Below are positions 42,249 to 51,615 of a stretch of DNA of 64,000 nt, one piece after another. Origin of the DNA: an uncultured Eubacteriales bacterium (GTDB lineage Bacteria; Bacillota; Clostridia; Christensenellales; Aristaeellaceae); assembly GCA_902760595.1 (NCBI GenBank), contig CACWHI010000004.1, positions 1-64,000 of the forward strand, in the 5' to 3' direction. The position numbers and the translations under genes are program-made. Position 1 is the stretch's first letter. Each line of letters opens with the position of its first letter. The notes beneath the pieces are model-generated. The model was given only the letters and a program-made list of their open reading frames with translations, was not told where the DNA came from and searched no databases.

Positions 42249-45200
42249 TCACATTGTAAAAAGTGAGAGCTGGCTGGTTTCACTCAGGGAGTTCAGACAG
42301 CCGTGGTTTCTCAGCAGCTCGACGACCGCGGACGAGATATGCGCGCGGTTTTTCAGATCCTCCACAGAGACGAACGGGATGTCCCTGGCGGCGGCGATCC
42401 CGTCCGCCGCGCTTTCACCCAGACCGCCCAGGGATACGAACGGCACCCGGATACCGGTCTCGCCTTCAGGCAGGAAACGCCGCGCGTCGCTCTTGTACAG
42501 ATCCGCCGGCAGGAAGCGGAAGCCCCGGGCCATCATTTCGCGCACCATTTCCATGGCCGTGATCTCGGTCTCTTCCTTCGCGGAGAGCTTCTTTTCCTGA
42601 TCCAGCTTCTTAAATTCCCTGATGCGCGCGTTCAGGTCGTCCATGCTCAGCAGCATGGTGCAGGCGTCAAAGCCGTCGCCCCGGATGGTAAAGAACGCGC
42701 AGTAATAGGCCTGCGGACGGTAGACCTTATACCAGGCCACGCGCAGCGCCATGGTGACGTACGCGACGGCATGGCCCTTGGGGAACATGTATTTGATCTT
42801 CTTGCAGCTGTCGATGAACCATGCCGGCACATTGTGCGCCAGCATGGCCTCCTCCATTTCCGGCTTGAGTCCCTTGCCTTTACGCACGCTTTCCATGGTG
42901 GTGAAGGCCATCTTGCTCTCCACCCCGTAAGCGATCAGCGCGTTCATGATGTCGTCGCGCGTGCAGATGCACTCCTTCAGCTGAGCTACGCCGTTCATGA
43001 TCAGGTCCCTCGCGTTGCCCAGCCAGACGTCCGTACCGTGGGACAGGCCCGAAATACGGATCAGCTCCTCCATCGTGGTCGGATGTGTCTCGTCCAGCAT
43101 GCCGCGCACAAAAGAAGTGCCGAATTCGGGTACGCCCAGCGTACCGGTCGTGCAGTCGATATCCTCCTGCCGCACTCCCAGCGCCGCTGGACTGGAGAAG
43201 AGGCTCATCACGTTCTTGTCATCCAGCGGGATCTGCTTGAAGGGCACGCCCGTCAGCTCCTCCAGCAGATGCATCATGGTCGGATCGTCGTGGCCCAGAC
43301 AGTCCAGCTTAACCAGCACGTCGTGCATGGAGTTGAAGTCGAAATGCGTCGTCACGATGCCGCACTCGAGGTCGTCCGCGGGATGCTGCACCGCCGTGAA
43401 CTGGCAGATATCGTAGTTCTTCGGCAGCACCACGATGCCGCCGGGATGCTGGCCGGTAGTGCGCTTGACGCCCACGCAGCCTGCCGCCAGGCGGTCCTTC
43501 TCGGCCTCTGATACCGTCTTATTATGCTCCTCCAGATATTTGAGCACATAGCCGTAGGCAGTCTTCTCCGCCAGCGTGCCGATGGTGCCGGCACGGAACA
43601 CGGAACCGGTGCCGAAAAGCTCCTCGATATACGCGTGCGCTCTCGGCTGGTACTCTCCCGAAAAGTTCAGGTCAATATCGGGGACCTTATCGCCCTTGAA
43701 GCCCAGGAAGACCTCAAAGGGGATATCAAAGCCCTCCTTGCACAGCTTCGTGCCGCAGACGGGGCACTCCTTGTCCGGAAGGTCGACGCCCACGGTATAC
43801 CCTTTGGGGATATCAAAATAGCCTTTCCGGCATTTCGGGCAGCGGTAATGGGGCGGCAGCGCGTTGACCTCTGTGATGCCCGACATACAGGCGACGAAGG
43901 ACGAACCGACGCTGCCGCGGCTGCCGACCAGATAACCGTCGCGCAGGGATTTCTGCACCAGCTTGTTCGCGATGGAATACAAGGTGGCGTAGCCGTAGCC
44001 GATGATGGAGCTGAGTTCCTTTTCGAGCCGCTTCGTGATGATCTCAGGCAGCTCGTCGCCGTACATCTCATGCGCCGTCGACCAGCTCATGGTCTCGATA
44101 TCATGAGCCGCTTCCTCCCAGAACGGAGAGAAGGTCTCTTTTCCTTCGGGATGCGGGATGTGCCAGAAGGTCTTTTCGATGCGGTCGGCGATCAGGTTTG
44201 TATTGGTCACCACGACCTCATACGCTTTATCGCGTCCCAGATAGCTGAATTCCTCCAGCATTTCGTCCGTGGTATGGAAGTACAGAGGCGGCTGCTGTTC
44301 GCAGTCCTTGAAGCCCTGCGCGTTCTGAATGATGGTGCGGAAGATGGCGTCCTCGGGGTCCAGGAAATGGACGTCTCCCGTCGCGCAGACAGGAATCCCC
44401 AGCTTTTCACCCAGCCAGACGACCTTACGGTTCATGTCCCGGAGAGCTTCTTCGTCCTCAGCGAGCCCTTCACGCAGCATGAAAGCGTTGTTGCCGATCG
44501 GCTGGATCTCGAGATAGTCATAGAAACGGGCGATCTTCTTGAGCCTGTCGTCATCTTCCCCCGCGGCTACCGCCTGCATGAGCTCGCCCTCGATGCACGC
44601 GGAGCCCACGATCAGCCCCTCGCGGTACTTCTGCAGGATCGCGCGGGGGACGTGCGGACGCCGCTTGAAATAATTCAGGTGCGACTCCGTGACGATATGG
44701 TTGATGTTTTCCACGCCCTTCTGGGTCGCAGCCAGCAGTACGATGTGCGTGGCGCTGCCCAGGGTGCAGTCATGGGACAGGTCATTCAGGTCATCCAGCG
44801 TTTTCGCGCCTTTTTTCTGCGCCTCGTCCAGCATGATCGCCAGGCAGTGCGCCGTAGCGGTCGCGTCGTTCACGGCGCGGTGCGCGTCCTTGAGCGACAC
44901 GCCCAGCTTCTTGCATACGGAACCAAGCTTATGGGATTTCATTTCCGGATACAGCTTCCTGGCGAAGCTCAGCGTATCCAGCACAGTGCCGTCAAAGGTC
45001 TTGCCGACGCGCTTCAGCTCGTTGCGCAGGATCGACACGTCGAATTTCGCGTTGTGCGCCGCCACCGGGCAATCCCCGATGAAGGCCATGATCTGCGGCA
45101 ACACGTCGGCCGCCAGTGGGGCGCTCATGACCTCCTGGTCGGTGATATGCGTCAGGTCCTTGATCTTCTGCGGCAGCGGGAACCCGGGATTGATGAACAG

Positions 45201-46562
45201 GTCGATCGAGTCCACGATCTGCCCATGCGCCAGCTTGGCGGCGCCGAACTCGATCATCCGGTCTTTTCGGGTATTGAGGCCGGTGGTTTCAAAGTCGAGC
45301 ACGACGATGGTATCGTCGATATCCTGACCCTTCGGCGCTTCGACGATAGCCTCGTCGTCGGTCAGGTACGCTTCCACGCCGGGGATCAGCTTGACGTTAT
45401 ACTTTTTGGAAGCGTTGTACGCTTCCGGGTATGACTGGACAACGCCATGATCGGTGACCGCCATGGCGGTGTGGCCCCATTTAGCCGCCCGCGCCATCAG
45501 GTCCGAGATGGAACTGATCGCGTCCATGGTGCTCATGTTGGTATGAAGATGCAGCTCGACGCGCTTCTTCTCCGCGTTATCCATGCGCTGCGGCAGCTCG
45601 GCGGGCATAATGTCATCCGCCATCAGCACGGCTTCCTTCAGGAAGTTATCGAACTGCATCGCGCCGCGGACCAGTACGCCGGTCCCGGGCGAAAGCTGCT
45701 TCACGATCGCCTCCGCGGCCTTCTTTTCTTCCGCGTTGATCGGCGGCTCATCCTCCGCCAGCGGTCCCCTGTGCTGACGCTGGCGATAATTCAGGAACAT
45801 CTTGCATTTGACCGAGCTTGTGAAGTCCGTGATACCGAAGGTCACCAGCAGCGTCGCGCCGCCGGACACCTCACGTGTCTCCACGCTCAGGATCTTTCCG
45901 CGGATGACCACGCGGCCGCTTTCCTGATTCAGGCCGTCGATGGGCACAGGCGGCGCGGTGATGACCCGCCCGCGGATGGTGGGCGTCACCTGCTTCTGGG
46001 GCTGCTGTTTGACCGTGGACGCGAACAGCTTTTCCTCTTCGATGACGCGCGCCTCCAGCTCTTCCTGAATACGGCGTTCGTTCTCCCCCGCGATATCCAC
46101 GGTGACCGGCGGTTTGAAGCGGTAGATGTCATCGACCGCCTGGCTCAGGCGATCCATCACATCTTTCTGCCCAAAAAAGTCCTGGGCAAACACGTCCGGA
46201 ACCTCCAGGCACAGCTTATCGCCGTCCATACGCATGTTCAGCCAGCGCCTCCAGCCCTGGGTCTGGGGGTATTCCCGCGTCAGGTAATCCAGCACCGGCT
46301 TTCCGTAGGACATGGGGTCCGCCCTGAACGCGTCCGCCAGAGCCGGAGAAGCGATACGCAAAGAGATGCGCATATTCTGGAAAATACTCTCCAGCAGCGC
46401 TTTGATGCGGACGAAATCATCCTGCCCGAGCAGCTGTCCGGACAGGAAGGAGATCACCGCGTGATTCTCCGCTTTATTAAAATATACCCGCTCAATCGAC
46501 AGATCGTTCTTGGTCGAAGGGATCTTGCGATTGATTTCCTGGAGCAGTTCAGCCTTTGTCAT
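42249..46562 (-). CDS. polC: DNA polymerase III alpha subunit, Gram-positive type
   Basis: 1437 residues, the same length as Bacillus subtilis PolC. The replicative polymerase of low-GC Gram-positives. Order: N-terminal domain, OB fold (about 215-300, GRVVIRGKILSVE), PHP domain (about 330-400 and after; ELHLHTNMSTMDA, AVTDHGVVQSYPEAY) interrupted by the 3'-5' exonuclease (VVLDFETTGLNTRKDRMIEF, AHNAKFDVSIL, HRAVNDATATA), polymerase core (SRGSVGSSFVACMSGITEVN, PDIDLNFSGEYQPRAH) with a zinc motif CPKCRKGYF/CPVCGTKL. Overlaps ispG by 14 bp. Last gene of the frr-polC operon; no terminator hairpin follows. Confidence 0.97.
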   Translation of the reverse strand: MTKAELLQEINRKIPSTKNDLSIERVYFNKAENHAVISFLSGQLLGQDDFVRIKALLESIFQNMRISLRIASPALADAFRADPMSYGKPVLDYLTREYPQTQGWRRWLNMRMDGDKLCLEVPDVFAQDFFGQKDVMDRLSQAVDDIYRFKPPVTVDIAGENERRIQEELEARVIEEEKLFASTVKQQPQKQVTPTIRGRVITAPPVPIDGLNQESGRVVIRGKILSVETREVSGGATLLVTFGITDFTSSVKCKMFLNYRQRQHRGPLAEDEPPINAEEKKAAEAIVKQLSPGTGVLVRGAMQFDNFLKEAVLMADDIMPAELPQRMDNAEKKRVELHLHTNMSTMDAISSISDLMARAAKWGHTAMAVTDHGVVQSYPEAYNASKKYNVKLIPGVEAYLTDDEAIVEAPKGQDIDDTIVVLDFETTGLNTRKDRMIEFGAAKLAHGQIVDSIDLFINPGFPLPQKIKDLTHITDQEVMSAPLAADVLPQIMAFIGDCPVAAHNAKFDVSILRNELKRVGKTFDGTVLDTLSFARKLYPEMKSHKLGSVCKKLGVSLKDAHRAVNDATATAHCLAIMLDEAQKKGAKTLDDLNDLSHDCTLGSATHIVLLAATQKGVENINHIVTESHLNYFKRRPHVPRAILQKYREGLIVGSACIEGELMQAVAAGEDDDRLKKIARFYDYLEIQPIGNNAFMLREGLAEDEEALRDMNRKVVWLGEKLGIPVCATGDVHFLDPEDAIFRTIIQNAQGFKDCEQQPPLYFHTTDEMLEEFSYLGRDKAYEVVVTNTNLIADRIEKTFWHIPHPEGKETFSPFWEEAAHDIETMSWSTAHEMYGDELPEIITKRLEKELSSIIGYGYATLYSIANKLVQKSLRDGYLVGSRGSVGSSFVACMSGITEVNALPPHYRCPKCRKGYFDIPKGYTVGVDLPDKECPVCGTKLCKEGFDIPFEVFLGFKGDKVPDIDLNFSGEYQPRAHAYIEELFGTGSVFRAGTIGTLAEKTAYGYVLKYLEEHNKTVSEAEKDRLAAGCVGVKRTTGQHPGGIVVLPKNYDICQFTAVQHPADDLECGIVTTHFDFNSMHDVLVKLDCLGHDDPTMMHLLEELTGVPFKQIPLDDKNVMSLFSSPAALGVRQEDIDCTTGTLGVPEFGTSFVRGMLDETHPTTMEELIRISGLSHGTDVWLGNARDLIMNGVAQLKECICTRDDIMNALIAYGVESKMAFTTMESVRKGKGLKPEMEEAMLAHNVPAWFIDSCKKIKYMFPKGHAVAYVTMALRVAWYKVYRPQAYYCAFFTIRGDGFDACTMLLSMDDLNARIREFKKLDQEKKLSAKEETEITAMEMVREMMARGFRFLPADLYKSDARRFLPEGETGIRVPFVSLGGLGESAADGIAAARDIPFVSVEDLKNRAHISSAVVELLRNHGCLNSLSETSQLSLFTM

Positions 46563-47595
46563 CCAGATATTCCCTGATCACGCGCTGCGTTTCCCCGATA
46601 ATGTCACCGCGGAGCGTACGCACGTATTGTCCTTTGATATACAGAGCGGCGCAGTCGTCTCCGCCGCAGAGCGCGATGTCCTTGTCCCGCGCCTCGCCCG
46701 GCCCGTTGACCACGCAGCCCATCACTGCCACGCTCAGGTCCGCGTCGACATCCGCGAGCGCCGCCTGCAGCTCGCGGGAGATCTGTTCGACGTTCACCCG
46801 CGTCCTGCCGCACGTAGGGCAGGACGTCCACCGGATGCCGCGGCGCAGGCCCAGCGCCCTGAGGATCTCTAAAGCGGCCGCCGGCTCGCGTACCGGATCG
46901 CCGGTCAGGGAGACGCGCACCGTGTCGCCGATGCCGTCCAGCAGCAGCGCGCCGATCCCGATCGCGGACTTCACCGTGCCTTCGCCCGGCAGTCCCGCTT
47001 CGGTCACCCCGACATGGAGCGGATAGTCGCACAGCCTGTCGATCATGCGGTACGCTTCCACGGTCAGCCGCACGTCGCTGGCCTTCAGGGACAGTACGAT
47101 ATCGTCAAAGCCCTCGCGTTCGAGCATCCGTGCGTGGTTCAGCGCGCTTTCGCACATCCCCTCTGCCGTGACGCCGCCATGCTTTTCCAGGATCTCCTTT
47201 TCGATGGAGCCGGTATTGACGCCGATACGGACAGGGATATGATGGCGTTTCAGGCAGTCCGCGACCATGCGCACCTTGTCCTCCCCGCCGATATTTCCCG
47301 GATTGATCCGCAGCTTGGAGATCCCGTTTTCCACCGCGCCGACCGCCAGCCGCGCGTCAAAATGGATGTCCGCGCACAGTGGCACCGGGCTCAGATCCAC
47401 CAGCTGCCGGACCGCCGCGACACAGGCCTCATTGTATACCGACACGCGCACCAGATCGCACCCGGCTTCCGCCAGCTGGCGGATCTGGGCGATCGTAGAC
47501 TCTACATCCTCCGTCCGGGTATTCGTCATGGACTGTACGGAAACCGGCGCGCCGCCCCCGATCTGGAGTTTTCCCGCAAATACGGCTCTTTTCAT
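46549..47595 (-). CDS. ispG: 4-hydroxy-3-methylbut-2-en-1-yl diphosphate synthase
   Basis: 348 residues. Converts MEcPP to HMBPP in the non-mevalonate isoprenoid pathway with a 4Fe-4S cluster. Begins PVSVQSMTNTRTEDVESTIAQ after the start, then RINPGNIGGEDKV and GVTEAGLPGEGTVKSAIGIG. Cluster cysteines lie in SCPTCGRTRVN and CVVNGPGEARDKDI. The start overlaps the rseP stop (ATGA), and it runs into polC. With dxr and ispDF the window holds four of the pathway's enzymatic steps. Confidence 0.96.
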   Translation of the reverse strand: MKRAVFAGKLQIGGGAPVSVQSMTNTRTEDVESTIAQIRQLAEAGCDLVRVSVYNEACVAAVRQLVDLSPVPLCADIHFDARLAVGAVENGISKLRINPGNIGGEDKVRMVADCLKRHHIPVRIGVNTGSIEKEILEKHGGVTAEGMCESALNHARMLEREGFDDIVLSLKASDVRLTVEAYRMIDRLCDYPLHVGVTEAGLPGEGTVKSAIGIGALLLDGIGDTVRVSLTGDPVREPAAALEILRALGLRRGIRWTSCPTCGRTRVNVEQISRELQAALADVDADLSVAVMGCVVNGPGEARDKDIALCGGDDCAALYIKGQYVRTLRGDIIGETQRVIREYLDDKG

Positions 47596-48695
47596 CTTCC
47601 ACCCCTGAAAATACTGGCGATATCCTGAAAGGTCAGCAGCACGAACAGTGCGAGCAGCGCCGCGAACCCGGCCAGCTTGATATAAGCCTCCGCCTTGCGC
47701 GACAGCGGCTTCCGCCGAATGGCTTCCACCAGCAGCAGGATGATCTGCGCGCCGTCCAGCCCGGGAATGGGCAGCAGGTTGACCAGGCCCAGGTTGACCG
47801 AAATAAAGATCAGCAGGAGGATATAGGCCTCCGCGCCGTTCTGCTGGGTCTCCTGCGCCACGAGCCGGACCACGCCCACAGGCCCCGACATGTCGTTAAG
47901 CCCGGCCCGGCCACTGAAAATCATGCCGAGGGAATCAATGATCAGTCCGCCTTCGCGCACGCACAGCTGCGCGGAGAGACTGACAGACTGCAGGAAGTCA
48001 GGCTGAAGCTTCTTCTCCTCCAACACCTGCAGCGAGATCGTGATGCCGATCAGAAGCCTGCCGGAGCTGTCCGGCTGCGGAGTGACCGTGAGCGTCTTTT
48101 CCTCGCCGCCGCGTTCGACCACGATTTCCAGCGGCGTCTGGTCTTTCCCGTACTTATTGACGAGATCGGCGAACTTATAGTTCTGTCCGTCGGCAGACCT
48201 TCCCGCGGCGTCCTCGCCGTTCACCTGCCTGAGGATGTCCAGTGCCTGAAAACCGGCCTGGTCGGCCGCGCTGCCGGGATTGACGGACTGCACCTGCACA
48301 TAGTCCCCGAAGGTCACGCTGGTAACGCCGCCGATCCAGTAAAAGCCCAGCCCCACCAGGAAGGCCAGCACAAAATTCATGCAAGGCCCCATGAAAACCG
48401 TGATCAGCCGCTTCCATACGGGGAAGCCTCGCATGGCGCGCGGATCCTCGTCCGCCTTCTCGTCGGGATCGTCCTCGCCGTAAAAGGCGCAGTAGCCGCC
48501 GGCGGGGATCAGCCGGAGCGTAAATACGGTCTCATACTTTTTGCTTTTCCACTGCAGGAGCTGCGGCCCAAAGCCAATAGCATACTCGCGCACGGGGATT
48601 CCCGTCATACGGGCCGCAATGAAGTGCCCCCATTCATGCACAGTGACCATGATGCCCAGCATCAGGAGGGCAAGAAGGATGTAGATGATACTCAT
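47592..48695 (-). CDS. rseP: site-2 membrane zinc metalloprotease
   Basis: 367 residues. Cleaves membrane anchors such as anti-sigma factors or signal-peptide remnants inside the membrane. The zinc site is HEWGHF near residue 20, completed by NLLPIPGLDGAQI in the third helix. One PDZ domain lies between (about 125-210: VQSVNPGSAADQAGFQALDI). Four membrane helices. The position between dxr and ispG is standard in Firmicutes. It could process an anti-sigma for the ECF factor at 41419, but none is seen. Confidence 0.94.
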   Translation of the reverse strand: MSIIYILLALLMLGIMVTVHEWGHFIAARMTGIPVREYAIGFGPQLLQWKSKKYETVFTLRLIPAGGYCAFYGEDDPDEKADEDPRAMRGFPVWKRLITVFMGPCMNFVLAFLVGLGFYWIGGVTSVTFGDYVQVQSVNPGSAADQAGFQALDILRQVNGEDAAGRSADGQNYKFADLVNKYGKDQTPLEIVVERGGEEKTLTVTPQPDSSGRLLIGITISLQVLEEKKLQPDFLQSVSLSAQLCVREGGLIIDSLGMIFSGRAGLNDMSGPVGVVRLVAQETQQNGAEAYILLLIFISVNLGLVNLLPIPGLDGAQIILLLVEAIRRKPLSRKAEAYIKLAGFAALLALFVLLTFQDIASIFRGGR

Positions 48696-49855
48696 GCTTC
48701 CACCTGTTCAAGTATTTCTTTCGCTACGGCGCGCGCCTGCCTGTCGGCCTCCAGGACCGCTTCGAGGCTGCCGGCATCCGGCGCGCCGAGACGGGCCAGC
48801 GTTTCCGATACGACCCGGTATACCTTTCCCATCCGGATACGGTCCGCGAGGAAGGCCTGGGCGGCGACCTCGTTGGCCGCGTTCAGGACCGCGCAGGCGG
48901 CGCCACCCATTCCGAGCGCCTCATACGCCAGCTTCAGCGCGGGGAACCTCTGCGGATCCTGGGCTTCAAAGGTGAGCTGCGCCAGCGCGGCAAAGTCAGG
49001 CTGCGGCACACCGCTGTTCAACCGCTCGGGGTATGTCATAGCATAGAGAATCGGCACGCGCATATCCGGCACGCCGAGCTGAGCCAGCACGGCTCCGTCT
49101 TCAAAGCCGATCATCGAATGCACCACGCTCTGAGGATGCACCAGGACCTGGATCTGCTCCGGGGCCACGTCAAACAGCCACTTCGCCTCAATGATCTCCA
49201 GCGCCTTATTGAACATGGACGCGGAATCGACGGTGATCTTGCTGCCCATGCTCCAGGTCGGGTGTTTGAGCGCCTGGGCGCAGTCAGCCGCGTCGATCTC
49301 CGCTTTGGCCCAGGTGCGGAAGGGTCCGCCCGAGGCCGTCAGATAGATCTTTGATACTCTGTTGGGGCCTGCCGCCTGCAGGCACTGCCAGATGGCGCTG
49401 TGCTCGCTGTCTACGGGGATCAGGGTCGGCTGGCCGTTCTCCTCCCGGCAGGCGTTCATGACCAGGCTGCCGCCCGCCACCAGCGTTTCCTTATTGGCCA
49501 GCAGGATCCGTTTTCCGGCCTTGCGGCCCGCCAGGGTCGCGCGAAGGCCGGCCACGCCCACCACCGCGACCATCAGGTCGTCGGCGTCGCAATCCTCGGC
49601 CACACGCTCCAGCTGGTCCGCCGCGTAGAAGCGACAGAAGGAAATATCCTCCGGCGGCACGGTCACCGGCTTGCCGCCCGTCAGGCAGGCGATCTGCGGC
49701 CTGAACTGCCGGATCTGCTCGAACAGCAGCCCCGCGTTGGAATGCGCCGTAAGCGCCGTCACCCGAAAGCGTTCCGGATGCCTGGCGCATTCGTCCAGCG
49801 TCTGCCGGCCGATTGAGCCGGTCGAGCCCAGGACCGCGATTTTTCTCAAACTCAT
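48692..49855 (-). CDS. dxr: 1-deoxy-D-xylulose 5-phosphate reductoisomerase
   Basis: 387 residues. Second step of the non-mevalonate isoprenoid pathway. NADPH motif AVLGSTGSIGRQTLDECARH at the start, LANKETLVAGGSLVM, metal- and substrate-binding PVDSEHSAIWQCL and TVDSASMFNKALEIIEA, HPQSVVHSMIGFEDG. Start taken at ATG 49855 (MSLRKIAVLG); ten more codons are open upstream but overlap the cdsA end. The stop overlaps the rseP start (ATGA). Confidence 0.96.
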   Translation of the reverse strand: MSLRKIAVLGSTGSIGRQTLDECARHPERFRVTALTAHSNAGLLFEQIRQFRPQIACLTGGKPVTVPPEDISFCRFYAADQLERVAEDCDADDLMVAVVGVAGLRATLAGRKAGKRILLANKETLVAGGSLVMNACREENGQPTLIPVDSEHSAIWQCLQAAGPNRVSKIYLTASGGPFRTWAKAEIDAADCAQALKHPTWSMGSKITVDSASMFNKALEIIEAKWLFDVAPEQIQVLVHPQSVVHSMIGFEDGAVLAQLGVPDMRVPILYAMTYPERLNSGVPQPDFAALAQLTFEAQDPQRFPALKLAYEALGMGGAACAVLNAANEVAAQAFLADRIRMGKVYRVVSETLARLGAPDAGSLEAVLEADRQARAVAKEILEQVEA

Positions 49856-49862
49856 AGAACTA

Positions 49863-50684
49863 TTACACTCCCGCCAGACTGGCACTATACATCAGCGAAT
49901 ACAGATATACGACGAGCGTCGCGAAGAAAACGCTGTCCAGCCGGTCCATCATGCCGCCGTGGCCCGGGAAGATGTGGCTGAAATCCTTGATGCCGCAGTG
50001 CCGTTTTTCCAACGACGCGAACAGGTCCCCGATCTGGCCGAGGATGCCGCCGATCAGGCCGACGACGGCCGCATGCCAGATGGGCGGCATTTCGGTAAAC
50101 ATGGCGTAGATCAGGTGCAGCACCAGCGCGAACACGACGCTGCCCGCCAGACCGCCCAGAGCGCCTTCGACCGTCTTGTTCGGGCTGACGCGGGGACAGA
50201 ACGGACGTTTGCCCCACTTGCGGCCTACAAACAGCGCCATCGTGTCGCCCATCAGCGGGATCCCGAAGGAGAGCAGGATGAAATACGTCTGCATCAGGCG
50301 GTTCTCATACTGCTGGAAGCTCAGCATGCACATGCCGGGCAGCAGCACGGAAAACAGCGGCAGGCAGGAGAACATCAGGTCGTACAGCGACGGCTCTTTC
50401 CTGAACAGCACATTGCCGCAGGTCAGCACACAGGCGCAGCCCATCAGCAACAGCACCATATAGCTCTGTTTATAAATAATGAAGGCGGGAATGCTGATGC
50501 ACACGCACATCCACACGGGCCATTCCACAGGGCGGTTTCCCGCGTTCTTCATCGCGCGGAACACTTCATAAATGCACAGGCAGAGGGAGATCATGAACAG
50601 GACGGCAAATACCCAGCCGCCCATGCTGACCGCAAAGCTCAGCAGGGCGATCAGCCCAGCGCCTGTCAGGATGCGCGTCATCAT
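49863..50684 (-). CDS. cdsA: phosphatidate cytidylyltransferase
   Basis: 273 residues. Makes CDP-diacylglycerol for phospholipid synthesis. Seven or so membrane helices and the signature near the C-terminus: SPNKTVEGALGGLAGSVV, then GQIGDLFASLEKRHCGIKDF and FPGHGGMMDRLDS. The start overlaps the uppS stop (ATGATG). The uppS-cdsA-dxr-rseP order is the conserved Firmicute arrangement. Confidence 0.95.
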   Translation of the reverse strand: MMTRILTGAGLIALLSFAVSMGGWVFAVLFMISLCLCIYEVFRAMKNAGNRPVEWPVWMCVCISIPAFIIYKQSYMVLLLMGCACVLTCGNVLFRKEPSLYDLMFSCLPLFSVLLPGMCMLSFQQYENRLMQTYFILLSFGIPLMGDTMALFVGRKWGKRPFCPRVSPNKTVEGALGGLAGSVVFALVLHLIYAMFTEMPPIWHAAVVGLIGGILGQIGDLFASLEKRHCGIKDFSHIFPGHGGMMDRLDSVFFATLVVYLYSLMYSASLAGV

Positions 50685-51394
50685 GCCTTTCTCCCTCCAT
50701 ATCTCCGGTCGCGCTGCTGGTACAGCTCCAATGCTTTATGGTAATCCTCCAGCGTAAAGTCCGGCCAGAGTGTGGACGGGAACTCAAACTCCGCGTAGGA
50801 GCACTGCCACAGCAGAAAACCGCTGAGCCGCTGTTCCCCGCTGGTACGGATCAGCAGATCCACGTCCGGCAGTCCGGCGGTATACAGTTCACGACTGAAC
50901 GCGTCGTCATCGATGTCCTCGACGCTCAGCTGGCCGTCCCTGACCTTCTGCGCCAGGCTGCGCGCCGCGCGCACGATCTCCGCGCGACCGCCGTAGTTCA
51001 GCGCGATGCACAGGTTCAGGCCGGTATTGTTCTTCGTACGCTCCTCCGCGCGGATCACCGCGTCGCGCTGCGGCTCCGGCAGCCCCTGCTTGTCGCCCAG
51101 GATGCGGATGCACACGTTTTTCTCGTCCAGCTCGTCGATCTCAGAAGCAAAATACCTGAGCAGCAGCGACATCAGCGCGCTGACCTCTTTCTCGCTCCTG
51201 CGCCAGTTTTCCGTGGAAAAGGCATAGATCGACAGCGTATTGATACCGATGTCGCTGCTCTCGCGGATGATATCGCGCAGCGATTCGACACCCGCCTGGT
51301 GTCCGAGCGCGATCTGGAGCTTGTGCTGCTGCGCCCAGCGCCCGTTTCCATCCATGATGATGGCTACATGCTTTGGCAAGCCTTCTGGATTCAT
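50681..51394 (-). CDS. uppS: undecaprenyl diphosphate synthase
   Basis: 237 residues. Adds isopentenyl units to farnesyl diphosphate to make the carrier lipid for wall synthesis. Signature motifs: HVAIIMDGNGRWAQ with the catalytic Asp, GHQAGVESLRDII, YAFSTENWRRSEKEV, and DLLIRTSGEQRLSGFLLWQ. Overlaps the 74-residue upstream ORF by 4 bp. Confidence 0.96.
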   Translation of the reverse strand: MNPEGLPKHVAIIMDGNGRWAQQHKLQIALGHQAGVESLRDIIRESSDIGINTLSIYAFSTENWRRSEKEVSALMSLLLRYFASEIDELDEKNVCIRILGDKQGLPEPQRDAVIRAEERTKNNTGLNLCIALNYGGRAEIVRAARSLAQKVRDGQLSVEDIDDDAFSRELYTAGLPDVDLLIRTSGEQRLSGFLLWQCSYAEFEFPSTLWPDFTLEDYHKALELYQQRDRRYGGRKA

Positions 51395-51615
51395 CGTTTT
51401 CCTTCCCGCGGTTCCTCTGTCATTGACAGAACAGGGAAGCTGGCATACGTCAGCTCCCCCTGTTCAAACCGCACGGCATAGTCCTGATAGATTTTTGTCT
51501 GCGCAGGCGTATGGCTGAAGGGCGTGCTCGTCTTGCGCAGGGTATAGGTAATCCCCGCTTTGCGCAGTTCCTCCTGTGCCGCCTGCAGCGTCAGACCGGT
51601 CAGTTCCGGAAGCAT
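51391..51615 (-). CDS. PASTA-like mini-protein
   Basis: 74 residues without signal peptide or membrane helix. The first half LPELTGLTLQAAQEELRKAG follows the PASTA domain pattern (LPxLxGxxLxxAxxxLxxxGI), and the second half forms strands (IYQDYAVRFEQGELTYASFP). PASTA domains usually sit outside the cell on serine kinases or penicillin-binding proteins and bind muropeptides; a free cytoplasmic one is odd. The start overlaps the frr stop by one base and the stop overlaps uppS by 4 bp, so it is translationally coupled and probably real. Confidence 0.7.
   Translation of the reverse strand: MLPELTGLTLQAAQEELRKAGITYTLRKTSTPFSHTPAQTKIYQDYAVRFEQGELTYASFPVLSMTEEPREGKR

Noticed and set aside
43524-45434. 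636-codon plus-strand frame inside polC
   Set aside because: Antisense to conserved PolC exonuclease and PHP motifs; no family resemblance.
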